DNA of 64,000 nucleotides from Arachis hypogaea (taxonomy: Eukaryota > Streptophyta > Magnoliopsida > Fabales > Fabaceae). The notes below the pieces were generated by a model that was given only the letters and a program-made list of their open reading frames with translations, had not been told where the DNA came from and did no database searches. Of this stretch, positions 1 through 10,866 are shown piece after piece; the first letter of the stretch is position 1; every line of letters begins with the position of its first letter. The position numbers were made by a program, and so were the translations under genes. The stretch covers positions 3,746,843 through 3,810,842 of the forward strand of contig NC_092044.1 in the NCBI RefSeq assembly GCF_003086295.3. Reading direction: 5' to 3'.

Positions 1-361
1 TCAGAATATTTGAACACAACTGCATGAAATTTTATTTTTTGTCCTAGTTATTAGTATGAATTGAACAATGTTGTCTAGTTATCGTAGTTTGGCAAACTTA
101 TTTACATGCCAACCAGACGTTTTGTTATTTTGTGACAAATTTATGCTGTTATGTAATATTTGGAATTAAGCCAGATACATTGTTGTTTCTATTTTAGTTA
201 TAATCTATGCAGAATTACTACCTTATATAATAGGTTACTTGCAGTATTTTTTAGTTGTTCAAACTTCATAGAAAATTGGACTTAGTCCAAAATAGACTTC
301 CCATTAAACAGCCAGCAATGACAATTTTCATTACAATATCATCGTGTACATTAAATTATCT

Positions 362-879
362 TCAGCCCTTTAAGAAACATACAACAATAATAACAACAAT
401 TACACTAATTACAATAATATGCCGCAAACTCATGTATTTTTTCTTTTCAATGCATAATAGTTTCCTCTCCAACTCTTCCATTTCTTTTTCCAATTTCTGA
501 CTTCGAAGTAGTTGATCTTCAACGTCTATTCCCTCAGCATCATTTATAGCACCCAATGCTTGAGACTTCATGGCTCTAATTTTTTTCAGGTGTTCATCAA
601 GCCAAACAAAGTATTGACAGTACTGTTCTTTAACTTGGAGCAAATTTTAAGAGAATCATCCAATTAGACACATTACAATCTCATCCAACTATTGACAAAA
701 TAGTAACTTACCTTGAAGAATGGACACCCGAAAAACATTTGATTATGATTATTAGTTGATATTCTTGACTTGTAAAGAATGTCATATACGTCGCAGAAGC
801 ACTTTGACGCAATCCCATCTCGATCACATTCTCTTAGCTTGGAACAGCACATAAAGATTCCCCTCCAGGTCTTGTGCAT
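362..879 (-). CDS. GRF-type zinc-finger protein, partial or degraded gene
   Basis: Two minus-strand exons can be joined in phase: about 879-712 and 622-362, with an 89-bp GT-AG intron between. The first exon holds the Cys pair (CFCD) and ends in the GCPFFK motif. The second begins YCQYFVWLDEHL. Together they match the GRF zinc-finger pattern (CxC, then GCP, then a third Cys followed by WLDE). After a charged coiled-coil stretch (KLEKEMEELERKL) the protein ends in one hydrophobic helix (VISVIVVIIVVCFL), so it is probably tail-anchored; this layout is common in a large plant family of unknown function. Upstream, a better-looking start (MSEGSSS) at about 899 lies in another frame and runs into a stop, which suggests a frameshift near the N-terminus. 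Possibly a pseudogene. The family is seen in the sequence; the function is unknown. Confidence 0.5.
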
Positions 880-1251
880 GAAGAACTCCCTTCACTCATC
901 ATAGACGATCGCACCATCAACGGTCATGCGTTCAACCAGACATTTCGATCAAATAGGGCTCATCAGTCATGGTAACAGCATCGTTTTGAGGCACAAAGAC
1001 TATTTTGTCCATTAACAATTTGTTTCCCATCTACATCATCAGGCAAAATGGAGAGCTTAGTCTCCAGCCCTCCAGGTCAGTATTTTTCGTTGTTATTTTG
1101 AGCTCCAATTTGATGAAGGGGTATAATTGTCACGCATTTTATAAAGTGAAAAATTTAAATGTATTTTCTAATTTTGAGAAACGACAATTTTTTTATTTAA
1201 AAAGGTTAGAGACCTATTTATCTTTTACTCTAAGTATAATAATCATAAAAA
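880..1251. other. Non-coding stretch before the first CACTA element
   Basis: A+T-rich DNA between the GRF-finger gene and the terminal CACTACAAG at 1252. It may hold the 5' region of the GRF gene. I see no convincing coding exon, promoter box or repeat. Confidence 0.3.
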
Positions 1252-1399
1252 CACTACAAGAGACGCGAGACTTAGCAGTCAAAGATTGTCGACTGTTGTC
1301 TCAAACTGCTGCAACTTCATTGAATTGATGCGGTTTCTGGTGCGTAATTAAGCCCCGCTCCAATTGTTCTGACCTGAGATAGTTTTGGGCATTCACCGC

Positions 1400-2150
1400 A
1401 TCAAATAACCCTGGGAAGAGGGGTTTTGTTTCCGGTTTCCCTAAGATACCCAAAGAAAAATTTAGTAACCATAACACTTCAGTCTTTGGATCGAGAACCC
1501 CAGCAGCGCAAAGGTGAGTCAAGCACTGGTCTCCTCCTCTGCCGTCGTGGCTCTTCCCTCTGTCAATTCCAGCTTGCACATCCGCTTCATTGTTCTTTTC
1601 GGTCACCAGTCTCCTCCCTCAGCCGTGTAGCTCCCGTGCACGAAGGTAAAGTAGAAGGGGTCCGAGTCTTCTCCTTTCGTTTTCCATTTCTATCAGACAA
1701 CTCCAAAACACACAAACTGAAAAGTGAAAGGTGAAAATAACAGAGCACAACCCCCAACCCCTTTCCCTTTCCTTCTCTCCCCCTCCATCCTTCGTGTTAG
1801 TCCAAAAAATTAATTAGGGCTTCATTGACAGAACACAATCAAGTATCAACCAAAGCCGCAGCACACACACCCTCTTCCTCTCCAAATACTTGTTCTCTTG
1901 CCCCAAATACCACTTTTAGGTTTTTAGTGAAGAAAAATAGCGAACAGGGAAGGGAGTGACCGCGGCGACAGATAAAGGGCGCGTGCCCGGCTGAAGAAAT
2001 CGGCTGTGGCTCCGTGAACGACATGCGGCGACCGCGGTAACCGGAGGTGGCAGATCCTCTCCTTAGTTCCCTTGGTCTGTACTCTCCGTCTCTCTCTTCC
2101 TGTACATTTTGATTTTTTTTTCGGTATTAAAAGGATAAGTAAAGAAGCTG
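1400..2150. other. Leader-like GC-richer region inside the CACTA element
   Basis: This stretch is richer in C and CT tracts than its surroundings and looks like the promoter and 5' leader of a plant gene (pyrimidine-rich runs at 1750-1800 and 2055-2110). Short open frames occur on both strands but none matches a family I recognise. It may be the upstream part of the captured kinase gene or a separate captured fragment. Confidence 0.3.
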
Positions 2151-2410
2151 TTGTTGAACTTAGTTTTAGGGTTTTGGATTACTAGAATTGTGCTGATCTT
2201 TGCAATGAAATGGTAAAGCTGAACCTAGACTTGATGAAGTGAAGATGATGATTTGTGTGTGAGTTGAAACTAATTAATTAATTATGGGTAAATGGTTAGA
2301 GTCTGTTCCATAATGTGTCATCATATTTGATTAAATGCTTCCATTTTGCTTCATTTTGATATGATCACTTGATTTGGTTTGATTCACCTATTTATTACCA
2401 CTTTGAGCTG

Positions 2411-2411
2411 A

Positions 2412-2453
<42 letters not shown>
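2411..2453. repeat. (ATT)n microsatellite
   Basis: About fourteen uninterrupted ATT units inside the CACTA element. Confidence 0.9.
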
Positions 2454-3124
2454 TGTTTAATTTTTGATCTTCTCTTCCAAAGTATGAAGTAGGATTCTGA
2501 TTGTGAAATCGGCATGATATAATTGTGTTGTGTTGTTGAAGCATTACTACTAGTGTTTCTACATTCAGTTGTTCTCTTTTACCTTTTCTTTTCATGATCT
2601 CTTAATGGGCATGGTTTATAGTCTCGTGTGTTTATGAATTACTCAAATTTTAAAACCCAATTCTTGTTTGATCATATTTACAGTCACAGAGATCTCAAAT
2701 TTCATCTACCATAATTGATTTTAAACCTGTAACTTTATAGAAATAACAAGTCTCTCAAGAAATACTAAACAATATTTGATACCAAACTAACTCCCAATAA
2801 CAAAATAATATTCAGCATGAATTGATCTAAACTAACTCAATTGTATATGGACTTATGAAAATTATCTGACACATTTGTTATAAATATGCCAATGTTTCCT
2901 GCATCAGTTCTTTTCACTATTAATAACATTTTTTTTAATTGGAAAAATGAGTCAAAGGTGCTGTTGTACCGGAAATTTCTTAGTTCTGAATCTTGTTTTA
3001 TTCATTGCATTATTTATTGCTTGTTTTTTTCACTAGAAACAAGTAATGTAACACTAACCATAATTTTTGTTCTATTTGTAAATTGAGGAATATTTTCTCT
3101 TAATTAAGGCTTGATATTTTGCAG

Positions 3125-4605
3125 GCCACTCCTGGGTTCAGGAAGGAGGTCTTGCCCCTGATAAACCGTTGGATTCTACTGTTTTATCTCGTCTCAAGCA
3201 ATTCTCTGCGATGAACAAGTTAAAAAAGATTGCCATTTGAGTACGTACCCGATCCACTGGTTATATGATTTTTGTTCTATTCGTTTAATTTTTGAGCTCA
3301 AGAAACTATAGCATCTCTTTTCAACACTACAATTTTCATATAACATTAATGAAACAAACTCATGTAATGGATAGAAAAGCACAGTCATTTTAAACTGAAA
3401 CTGTTGTAGCATTAGGCTGTAATATTGGTTTAATTTCAGAAAATTGATATCCTAGTTTAGTAACTGCGATTCTTTTTGTTCCTTGTTCTAGATTTGTATG
3501 TGTTATTTGGTATGACTTGCAATGTTGTCCCTTGACAGGTAATTGCTGAAAGTCTCTGAGGACGAAATTACAGGACTGAAAGAAATGTTCTCGATGATAG
3601 ACACAGATAATAGTGGACAGATCACCCTTGAGGAACTGAAAAAGGGTTTGGAGAGAGTGGGTGCTAATCTTAAAGAATCTGAGCTTCTATGGTTAATGGA
3701 AGCAGTAAGTGCCTTGCATACTATCCAAATTGGCATTTCTATGTAGGCATGTTTCTTGCACTTATTAGTGTGTTGTTTAGTTCTGTAATTTTTTACAATT
3801 GTTTTAGTTGGAATTGGTTATGCTGTAAAATGATTCTTGATAGTTCCTCTATAAGTGATTTTGACATAAAGAAAAAAATTTTATTCTCCCAAAATCAATT
3901 AACTGACTCTGGTAGTTAGAAACCAAACATGTGTAAAATGGGGGAGATCAACTACTGGGGGATGAGGATCATTCTAGGTCCCCCAAACGGTGTTCCAACG
4001 ATGCATTAATGGATTTATTTGTAACTGAATATACTTCCATTCTTTTGATCGGTAGTAAACTTGGCATTGTACTATTTTTGCACTATTGTGTGCAGCTTGT
4101 TATTATTATATTTGGTGTTTCATGTGATTTACCCTTTTAGCTTTCTCCTTTAAAATCCAGGTAGACGTTGGTAACAGTGGTACACCATAGATTATGGTGA
4201 ATTTATAGCGGCAATGCTTCATCTAAACAAAATCCAGAAGGAGGATTGTCTATATGCTGCCTTCACTTATTTTGACCAAGATGGTAGTGGATACATTACA
4301 AAGGAAGAGCTTCAACAAGCTTGTGAAAAGTATGGAATTCTAGATGGTAACATAGATGATATAATACGCGAAGTTGATAAGGATAATGTAAGACATTGCA
4401 TCATATTATTATTATTGTTATAAGGACTTGGAACTTATTTTATGTCAGCTCAATATTTAAGATAGAATTGGTACACAGCATTTTTTCCTCCTTAATAAAC
4501 TTGAAATTATGTACTATTTTTCAGGATGGACGCATTAATTACAGTGAGTTTACTACAATGATGCAAGAAACTGACTTTGGCAAAATTGGTCTACCTAAAG
4601 CATGA
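3125..4605 (+). pseudogene. Calcium-dependent protein kinase (CDPK) fragment, C-terminal half
   Basis: Four exons with intact GT-AG borders (about 3125-3240, 3539-3704, 4161-4387, 4525-4605) encode the end of a CDPK. The first gives the last kinase-domain residues ([15 protein letters not shown]) and the junction segment ([13 protein letters not shown]). The second to fourth give EF hands; three are clear: [26 protein letters not shown] and DKDNDGRINYSEF. The kinase domain itself is absent. It is broken in at least three places: a stop at 3238-3240, a 2-nt loss near 3560 in the auto-inhibitory segment, and a 2-nt gain near 4190 in the second EF hand. Introns are kept, so genomic DNA was copied rather than mRNA. 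It lies wholly inside the CACTA element, consistent with gene capture. Confidence 0.85.
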
Positions 4606-4976
4606 GTAAAAATTGCTCCTATTTTTGTATTTGTCTTGATGTAGAATCAATATAATTGAGTAGTTTCATGAAGATAATTTTTTTTAATGTAGTTGTGCAA
4701 ATTGTGGGGGTTATCAACCTCCGCAATATACATTTTTTTAAACTGCTTTCGACATTGCAGCGATATTTTTAAAAAGTTCATCTGCGAAACCGCCGCAAAT
4801 TAATTATCTGATTTGCAGCGGTTGTACCAGCGGTTTTTTAAAACTGTCGCAAAATCAAATCTCCATCCCTTAATAGGCGACGCTTGTGGAACCACTGAAA
4901 TTTCGTTTCGCGGTGATTAAAAACCGCCGCAAATTCCTAAAAAAGCCCGCCGCTATTCGACGTGTCTCTTGTAGTG

Positions 4977-5728
4977 ATAAAGAGCCTAAGTGCGCTTTTT
5001 TATTTGAATCACTATCACTGGAATCCATTGTGAACGCATATCATAGCCAATTGGATCTTCAATAATCTTTGAAATTCGAAGAATAAAGAACTACCTACGA
5101 AGTAGTAGTTGGGGAATTGCATTGCCATCAACATCGATTAGGTTATAATCATCATCACCAGACAAGTATGGGAATTATTATTGTTCAATTGACCTGGATT
5201 TCGACATATATATGGGACACTACTATACTAGGCAAGTGGTAGTGTATGTATAACATTAATTTCTAATATTTATTGATAAATTTATTAATTGTTAAACTTT
5301 TTAAATGAGGCTGACTAGTTAAATGGGGGAAGAGAACAAGAACTGATCTAATTATATATTTGTACCCTTTAAGTTTAGTAAGTTTATCTAAAATGAGAAA
5401 TTAATAACATAATAAAATAAGAGGTTAATAATTAATTTTGTGACTCAATTCATTGTAATTTACTAATTTTGGACTTATATATAGCCCCGTTTTCTAAAAA
5501 AAAATGGAACAAGCTCCTTCAAAGAAAAAGAATTAGTAAAATAGAAAGCACATACAATTAAAGTTATAAATTTAATAATAATTAATTAATTATTTTATTA
5601 TTTTATCGATTTTTATTTTAGCTGATCTAAATTTTTAAGATACAAAGCAAATTGGATTTTCAAGTTGCAATAAGTAAGGACAATAATATGTGATCATCGT
5701 CGGATATATATAAAGCCAAGTCTCTGGT
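4977..5728. other. Intergenic A+T-rich stretch, no gene seen
   Basis: Between the CACTA right end and the DNA flanking the viral insertion. No splice-supported coding exon or repeat was recognised apart from short A/T runs. Confidence 0.3.
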
Positions 5729-5812
5729 GGCTATGTCTATGGTAACTAGTGGTGGCTAAGGTTACACTTTTAACTTAAAAGTGTAACCTTTCACAAAGAA
5801 AAGCGTCACCTA
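5729..5812. repeat. Left flank of the viral insertion: palindromic, CACTA-like subterminal motifs
   Basis: Contains a perfect 11-bp-arm palindrome (GTTACACTTTT, 5-bp spacer, AAAAGTGTAAC) at 5761-5787, then AAAGCGTCACCTA. These short motifs resemble the AAAAGCGTAGCCT and AAAAGTGTAGCC subterminal repeats of the large CACTA element at 37.7-48.0 kb. The right flank (12940-13075) carries related motifs in inverted orientation (CACTTTTAGTGATACGCTTTC; GGTACC, GGCACC). The viral copy may therefore sit inside an older DNA element. Confidence 0.4.
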
Positions 5813-6232
5813 ATGGAAAAAAGTAAATTAGAAGATTTAAGAGAAGAAATAATTAAGTTATCAAAATTAATAGATCAAAAATTAATGATTTTAACTAATG
5901 TCAACTGTAATGACACCGAATTCTTAAAATCAATACAAAATGATTTTTCTCAAAATCTTTATTTTACTATAAGTTTTATTGAAGGACTTCAAAAACCTGA
6001 AAAAACTTATTTTTCACACAGAATTTCTAAAAAATGTTACCATGGAAATGATTCCCCACATCTATATCATACTTTTAACCCACAATTAAATTCTATAGTA
6101 GATATGCTTGAAGAAATATTAACATCCATAAAATTTCAAAGAAATAAGGAAAAAGAGAATCCCAAGGAAGAAAAATTTCAAAACATAATTAACATAACAG
6201 ATTTAAAAGTAAAACCACCACTAAAATTATGA
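5813..6232 (+). CDS. Viral small protein, candidate virion-associated protein
   Basis: 139 residues, intact. The N-terminal third is a charged amphipathic helix (LEDLREEIIKLSKLIDQK) likely to form a coiled coil; the C-terminus is basic and ends in KPPLKL. A short coiled-coil protein with a basic tail placed just upstream of the coat gene fits the caulimovirid virion-associated (ORF III) protein, which links capsids to transmission and movement factors. Its stop codon overlaps the coat-protein start (ATGA at 6229-6232), the usual caulimovirid coupling. Identity rests on position and shape, not on a recognised motif. Confidence 0.6.
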   Translation: MEKSKLEDLREEIIKLSKLIDQKLMILTNVNCNDTEFLKSIQNDFSQNLYFTISFIEGLQKPEKTYFSHRISKKCYHGNDSPHLYHTFNPQLNSIVDMLEEILTSIKFQRNKEKENPKEEKFQNIINITDLKVKPPLKL

Positions 6233-7578
6233 ATATTGAAGAAAAATTAGAAGAAGTTACAATGCTTTTTAAACAATTAAAAATGGCTCAAGAAAATAAT
6301 ATTATGGAACATGGTTTTCAAATAGAGGAAGAATTAGTAAATTCTGAAAATATAGAAAATGAAGAACACATTCTAGATTATTCAAGTGACGAAGAACCAG
6401 CTATTCCAATACAAGTAAAGAATGAAGCTGGAACATCTAAGGATAATCAATCTCAATTTAAATGGGAAACAGGTTTTGATAATTATGCTTTTAAAAAAGG
6501 GTTTATAAATAAAGATTCAAAATATGCAAAAATACCATCAAAATACGTTCCTAAAATCCAGGAAATGAAAGGAGAAAGAATGCTCGATTTAGACTGCAAA
6601 AAGAACGAAAAAGAAATTTTCGAAAACTGGTTGAATTCCTTCTTATTAGAAGCCTTTACTAATCCAAAACTGGGTGAATTGTCTGGAAGGGACATTTGGA
6701 ATTACATAGGGTTTCATACTAAAGGAACTATAAGAGATTATATGACATCAATAGAAAACCAAATAATAGAAGAATTAGAAACAAAAACAACAGCTTATGA
6801 TAAGATATTATATATAATGATGATTCTATATAAAGAATTTTTTGGAAAAAATATTATATATCATAGACAAGAAGTCTATAATAAAGAATATCAAGAAGCA
6901 AAAAACCATTTAGCTAATATTCAGATATATGATTTATGTAATGTGGAGTCCTATATATGTGAATATAGAATACATTATTACAAATTAAAAGAAGAAGATA
7001 AAAATCATTATCTTAGTATGTACATAACAAAACTTCCATATCCTGCTAATGAATTTATAATGGGAAGATTTATAAGAGAAATAAATAGAGGAACAATTGA
7101 AAATAATTTTGGTGGAGCAACCTCTGCTATAAGAGAGGAAATAAAAGAACGTTGTATGCAAGAAGCAACTCAAAAAAGATTTGCAAATATAATCAGAATT
7201 TGCTGTCAGGATAATGAAGAGATACCTCAAAAATATGGTCTTAATAAAAATCTTCAAAGAAAAAGAAAATATCAATTTAGAAGAAGAAAATACTATCCAA
7301 ACTGGAGAAAAAAGAGATATTTTAGAAAAGAAAATAACAATAAAAACAAAAGACAAAGAAATAACTATTGCCCGAATAAAAAAGAAAATTGTAAATGTTG
7401 GTATTGCCAAGAAGAAGGACACTACGCAAATGAATGCCCGAAAAAGAAGGATAAAAAGGATCTTACTAAACAAATAGAAATTGCTAAGTCTTGTTTCATG
7501 GAACCATTAGAAGAATCTGATGATAACTTAGACTATATTTTTGAATATGTCTCGGAAACAGACTCAGAGACTGAGTAA
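6229..7578 (+). CDS. Viral coat protein precursor
   Basis: 449 residues, intact. It has the caulimovirid coat layout: an acidic N-terminal region (many Glu/Asp, residues 10-65), a central capsid region, a long Lys/Arg-rich stretch (about 340-385), a retroviral-type CCHC zinc knuckle with CWYCQEEGHYANEC at about residues 389-402, and an acidic C-terminal tail (EESDDNLDYIF to SETDSETE). The knuckle and basic tract bind viral nucleic acid; acidic ends are usually removed or modified in mature capsids. It overlaps the upstream ORF by 4 nt and the polymerase ORF by 38 nt in another frame. Confidence 0.9.
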   Translation: MNIEEKLEEVTMLFKQLKMAQENNIMEHGFQIEEELVNSENIENEEHILDYSSDEEPAIPIQVKNEAGTSKDNQSQFKWETGFDNYAFKKGFINKDSKYAKIPSKYVPKIQEMKGERMLDLDCKKNEKEIFENWLNSFLLEAFTNPKLGELSGRDIWNYIGFHTKGTIRDYMTSIENQIIEELETKTTAYDKILYIMMILYKEFFGKNIIYHRQEVYNKEYQEAKNHLANIQIYDLCNVESYICEYRIHYYKLKEEDKNHYLSMYITKLPYPANEFIMGRFIREINRGTIENNFGGATSAIREEIKERCMQEATQKRFANIIRICCQDNEEIPQKYGLNKNLQRKRKYQFRRRKYYPNWRKKRYFRKENNNKNKRQRNNYCPNKKENCKCWYCQEEGHYANECPKKKDKKDLTKQIEIAKSCFMEPLEESDDNLDYIFEYVSETDSETE

Positions 7579-9538
7579 TAATGCTACATTTATTACTATA
7601 AAAATAACAGAAAAGTTTATAAATGCTTTCATAGATTCTGGGGCAACACAATGCTTTGCTAGTTCAAGTATAAAACTTGATTGGAAAAAATTAAAGAAAC
7701 CATTAAAAGTTAGAATAGTTGACAAATCAATACATAAAATTGACCAAAAAGCAGAGATGGTTGAAATTTTTATTCAAAATTATAGGTTCATTGTTCCATC
7801 TATATATATGTTAGATTCTGGAATGGATTTTATCATAGGAAATAACTTTTTAAAGCTATATCATCCATTCATTCAAGAATTAACATATATAGTTTTAAAA
7901 GCTCCACACGATTCTTTAATAAATCAAAAATCAAAACGTATAAAAATACCAACTACTACTATAGATAAGATCTTAAAGTTTAAAATATTTTCTATATTAG
8001 AAACATGTTATTTAAATCTATACTTTCAGATAAATATTCCAAAAAATAATCTTGAAATAAAGATAGAAGAACTCTTGGATGAAATTTGTGCTGAAAATCC
8101 TTTAGATATTAAAAATACAAATAACGAATTAGTAAGCATTAAATTAAAAGATCCCACAAAAGAGATAAATGTTCCAAATAAAATTCCTTATTCCGCGAGA
8201 GATAGAGAAGAGTTCTCATTAGAGTGTAAAGACCTTTTGGAAAAAGGAATTATAAGATTAAGTAAAAGTCCTCATGCGGCTCCAACTTTTTACGTTGAAA
8301 ACAATAATGAAATTAAAAGGGAAAAACGAAGAATGGTAATAAACTATAAAAAAATGAATGAAGCAACTATTGGTGATGCTCATAAACTTCCAAGAAAAGA
8401 TTCTATTTTAGAAAAAATCAAAGGAGCAACTTGGTTTTCATCTCTTGATGCAAAATCAGGATATTGGCAACTTCGTTTAGACAAAGAAACAAAGAAATTA
8501 ACTGCTTTTACTTGCCCAACAAAGGAATCAACAAGTGTGTTGCTTTATGAATGGAATGTATTACCATTCGGATTAAAGCAAGCCCCAGGTATTTATCAAA
8601 GATTTATGGAAGAAAATCTAAAAGAGTTAAATGAATTTGTTTTAGTATACATTGATGATATACTAATTTTTACAAAACAGGATAAAGAAGATCATCTTCA
8701 AAAATTATTAATAGTTTTAGAAAGATGCAAGGAAAAAGGATTAGTTCTTAGTAAAAAGAAAGCAAGAATAGCAAAACAAGAAATAGAGTTCCTTGGATTA
8801 ATTCTATCTACTCAAGGAAAGCTAAAACTTCAACCAAATATTCTAGAAAAGGTAAATTTATTTCCTAATAAAATAGAAGATAGAAAACAATTACAAAGAT
8901 TTTTAGGGTGTATAAATTATATTTCTGATCAGGGATTTTTAAAGAATATAACAGAATACACTAAAAGCTTATTTCCAAAAATAATTACTAAAAAAGTATG
9001 GAAATGGGATGAAAAAGATAGCATACAAATTCAAAGAATTAAAGAATTATGTGAAAAACTTCCAGAACTTTATATTCCAGAAGAAAATGACTACTTAATA
9101 GTAGAAACAGATGCTTCAGACATAACCTGGTCAGGATGTCTAAAAGCTAAGAAAGCTATAAAAAGTTTGGAACAAGAAAAAGAATCACTAGATTCTAAAT
9201 ATCCCCCAAAGGAATTACTTTGCAGGTATATTTCAGGGACTTTTACTCCAACAGAACAGAGATATACTACTCATGAAAGGGAAACTCTAGCAGCAATTAA
9301 ATCTCTTAAGAAATGGAAAATTGATTTACTACCCAAAGAATTTACATTAAGGACAGATTCAAGTTATTTAACAGGATTCATACGATATAATTTGAAAGTT
9401 GATTATAATCATGGACGATTGGTAAGATGGCAATTATTTTTGTTACAATATCCAATAAAAATTGAATATATTAAGGGTGACAAAAATGTTATTGCAGATA
9501 CATTAACAAGAGAATGGAGTTCGTCTACAACGCATTAA
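7541..9538 (+). CDS. Viral polyprotein: aspartic protease, reverse transcriptase, RNase H
   Basis: 665 residues, intact. An aspartic-protease active site (FIDSGATQC, residues about 30-38) is followed by the reverse transcriptase, with the FSSLDAKSGYWQL motif and the catalytic YIDD box at about residues 370-373. The RNase H domain carries the ETDAS, ERETLAAI and LRTDSSYL motifs in order. Domain order and length match caulimovirid ORF V. The catalytic residues I can see are all present. The end overlaps the start of the transactivator ORF by 25 nt. The protein copies the pregenomic RNA into DNA, primed by tRNA-Met at the site at 12922. Confidence 0.95.
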   Translation: MNMSRKQTQRLSNNATFITIKITEKFINAFIDSGATQCFASSSIKLDWKKLKKPLKVRIVDKSIHKIDQKAEMVEIFIQNYRFIVPSIYMLDSGMDFIIGNNFLKLYHPFIQELTYIVLKAPHDSLINQKSKRIKIPTTTIDKILKFKIFSILETCYLNLYFQINIPKNNLEIKIEELLDEICAENPLDIKNTNNELVSIKLKDPTKEINVPNKIPYSARDREEFSLECKDLLEKGIIRLSKSPHAAPTFYVENNNEIKREKRRMVINYKKMNEATIGDAHKLPRKDSILEKIKGATWFSSLDAKSGYWQLRLDKETKKLTAFTCPTKESTSVLLYEWNVLPFGLKQAPGIYQRFMEENLKELNEFVLVYIDDILIFTKQDKEDHLQKLLIVLERCKEKGLVLSKKKARIAKQEIEFLGLILSTQGKLKLQPNILEKVNLFPNKIEDRKQLQRFLGCINYISDQGFLKNITEYTKSLFPKIITKKVWKWDEKDSIQIQRIKELCEKLPELYIPEENDYLIVETDASDITWSGCLKAKKAIKSLEQEKESLDSKYPPKELLCRYISGTFTPTEQRYTTHERETLAAIKSLKKWKIDLLPKEFTLRTDSSYLTGFIRYNLKVDYNHGRLVRWQLFLLQYPIKIEYIKGDKNVIADTLTREWSSSTTH

Positions 9539-10866
9539 ATCAAGAAATTCAAAAATACGAACAAGAACTCGAAAAATGCAAGCATTGTCAGCAAATAAGG
9601 ACACAGATCCAATCCCTCAAGAAGGCCATCGAAGCAATGAAATCAACACAACAACCAAAACCATCAGAGTTCAGCCAGCTAAGCGTGGTGGACAAATCAG
9701 GTGAGGAAAAAATTCCAGAAAATAAAACAATTGCTGAAATTATCAAAAAATCCACCCAAGATAAAAAATATTATGTAATTTATAATGGCCCCATGAAAGG
9801 AGTATATGATGCCTGAGAAAAAGCAGCACCATTTACACAGCAATCAAGGATAATTCATAAAGGAGGGTTTTTAACACTGGAAGAGGCAAAGGAATCTTTT
9901 AGAGAATATGAAGCTCTTCATCCAGAGCAAACCCTAAAAAGAGTAGATAAAGCTCCAATTCAAACCCAGAGAACATGGATAATAAGAAACATTCCTACAA
10001 GGGCTGAAATCAAGGAAAAGAAAAGGGTTTGTAGATCAAATCTCAGAGAAACCCTTAACATAGTCTTGAATTGGACTGCAGAAAAGAGGGCGATCTTGGG
10101 ATATTATCCTATTGCCAAAGAACAGCTAACAAAGCTGGTTATATTTCCAGAGGCTTCCCCATCTGACACCTATCAGTTTTTCTAGTATGGATTAATTGAT
10201 ACAATCTTAATTTTTAATGATTTGAAAATTATTAGTGAGTTTCCTGCAGGATTTATTGATGCAGTAAAAAGATTTAAAAATATGATTGACAACGTAAATC
10301 CAAGGGATATATCCCTAAAATTTACTAATAGTCAACCTCTTTTTAATGAAGAAGAAGAATGCTTGGTTCCAGCACATCAAGTGATCTTCATGTCCGTCTT
10401 CCCAAGAAATTTTCAACCAATTGATCAAGTTCAAGATTTAACAATCTACAGTCATGAAGGAAGACTAGCTAGCACACTAGCAAGGGTCTTCGAAAGAACT
10501 CAAAAGATAACAAGGGAATCTCACACAAGAATCAATTATAAAAGCAGAAATACTTTGCTTGTGTCCAGTAAAAGGAATGAAATTGAAGAAAGAGAGATGA
10601 GACTCTTAGTGGAATTTGAATCAGCATTCTACAACTTATCTGGACTCTTAGAAAAGCTCCCCGAAGGGATAAAGAGGAATCTCTGCTATTTGATAAAAGA
10701 CAGAGAAGACCACAAGTGCCAGCTATGTGTCTCAGAGTTATCTGAAGAAAGCATTAATAAAACGGAATCAACCCACATGATAAAGGAAGAAGACAACGCA
10801 TCTGAAGGTCACATGATGAAAGAGGAGGACAGCACATCTGAAGCATCTCTCAACATTATTGCATAG
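9514..10866 (+). pseudogene. Viral transactivator/inclusion-body protein gene, two in-frame stops
   Basis: One reading frame runs from 9514 to 10866 and is interrupted only by TGA at 9814-9816 and TAG at 10183-10185, with no frameshift between the pieces. The N-terminal piece has a coiled-coil-like helix and ends in a segment (YYVIYNGPMKGVYDA) recognisable as the conserved core of caulimovirid ORF VI proteins, which let ribosomes reinitiate on polycistronic viral RNA and build inclusion bodies. The later part keeps plausible protein sequence and a short repeat near the end (two similar MIKEED and MMKEED segments). Both stops are of a kind a single transition can create, as expected from decay of methylated cytosines in silenced DNA. 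As it stands it would give only a 100-residue product. Confidence 0.85.

Larger units (their letters stand above)
1252..4976. mobile_element. CACTA-type transposon carrying a CDPK gene fragment (Pack-CACTA)
   Basis: The left end reads CACTACAAGAGACGCG at 1252. The right end, read on the minus strand from 4976, gives CACTACAAGAGACACG, so 15 of the first 16 terminal bases agree and both begin with the CACTA signature. The right 260 bp holds repeated GC-rich subterminal motifs of the type AAACCGCCGCAAAT in both orientations (about 4790-4950), typical of En/Spm-like elements. Related but weaker motifs follow the left end. No transposase is present, so the element is non-autonomous. The flanking trinucleotides (AAA and ATA) do not match, so the target duplication has decayed or the ends are chimeric. 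The interior holds a pseudogene of a calcium-dependent protein kinase and a GC-richer leader-like region. Confidence 0.62.

Noticed and set aside
1249..4979. A 3-bp target duplication for the CDPK-carrying CACTA element
   Set aside because: AAA and ATA differ at one position in A/T-rich DNA; not evidence.
6985..7473. 162-codon minus-strand frame opposite the viral coat gene
   Set aside because: Mirror of the A-rich coat sequence (Phe/Ile/Ser-rich); no motif, and it overlaps a well-supported gene.
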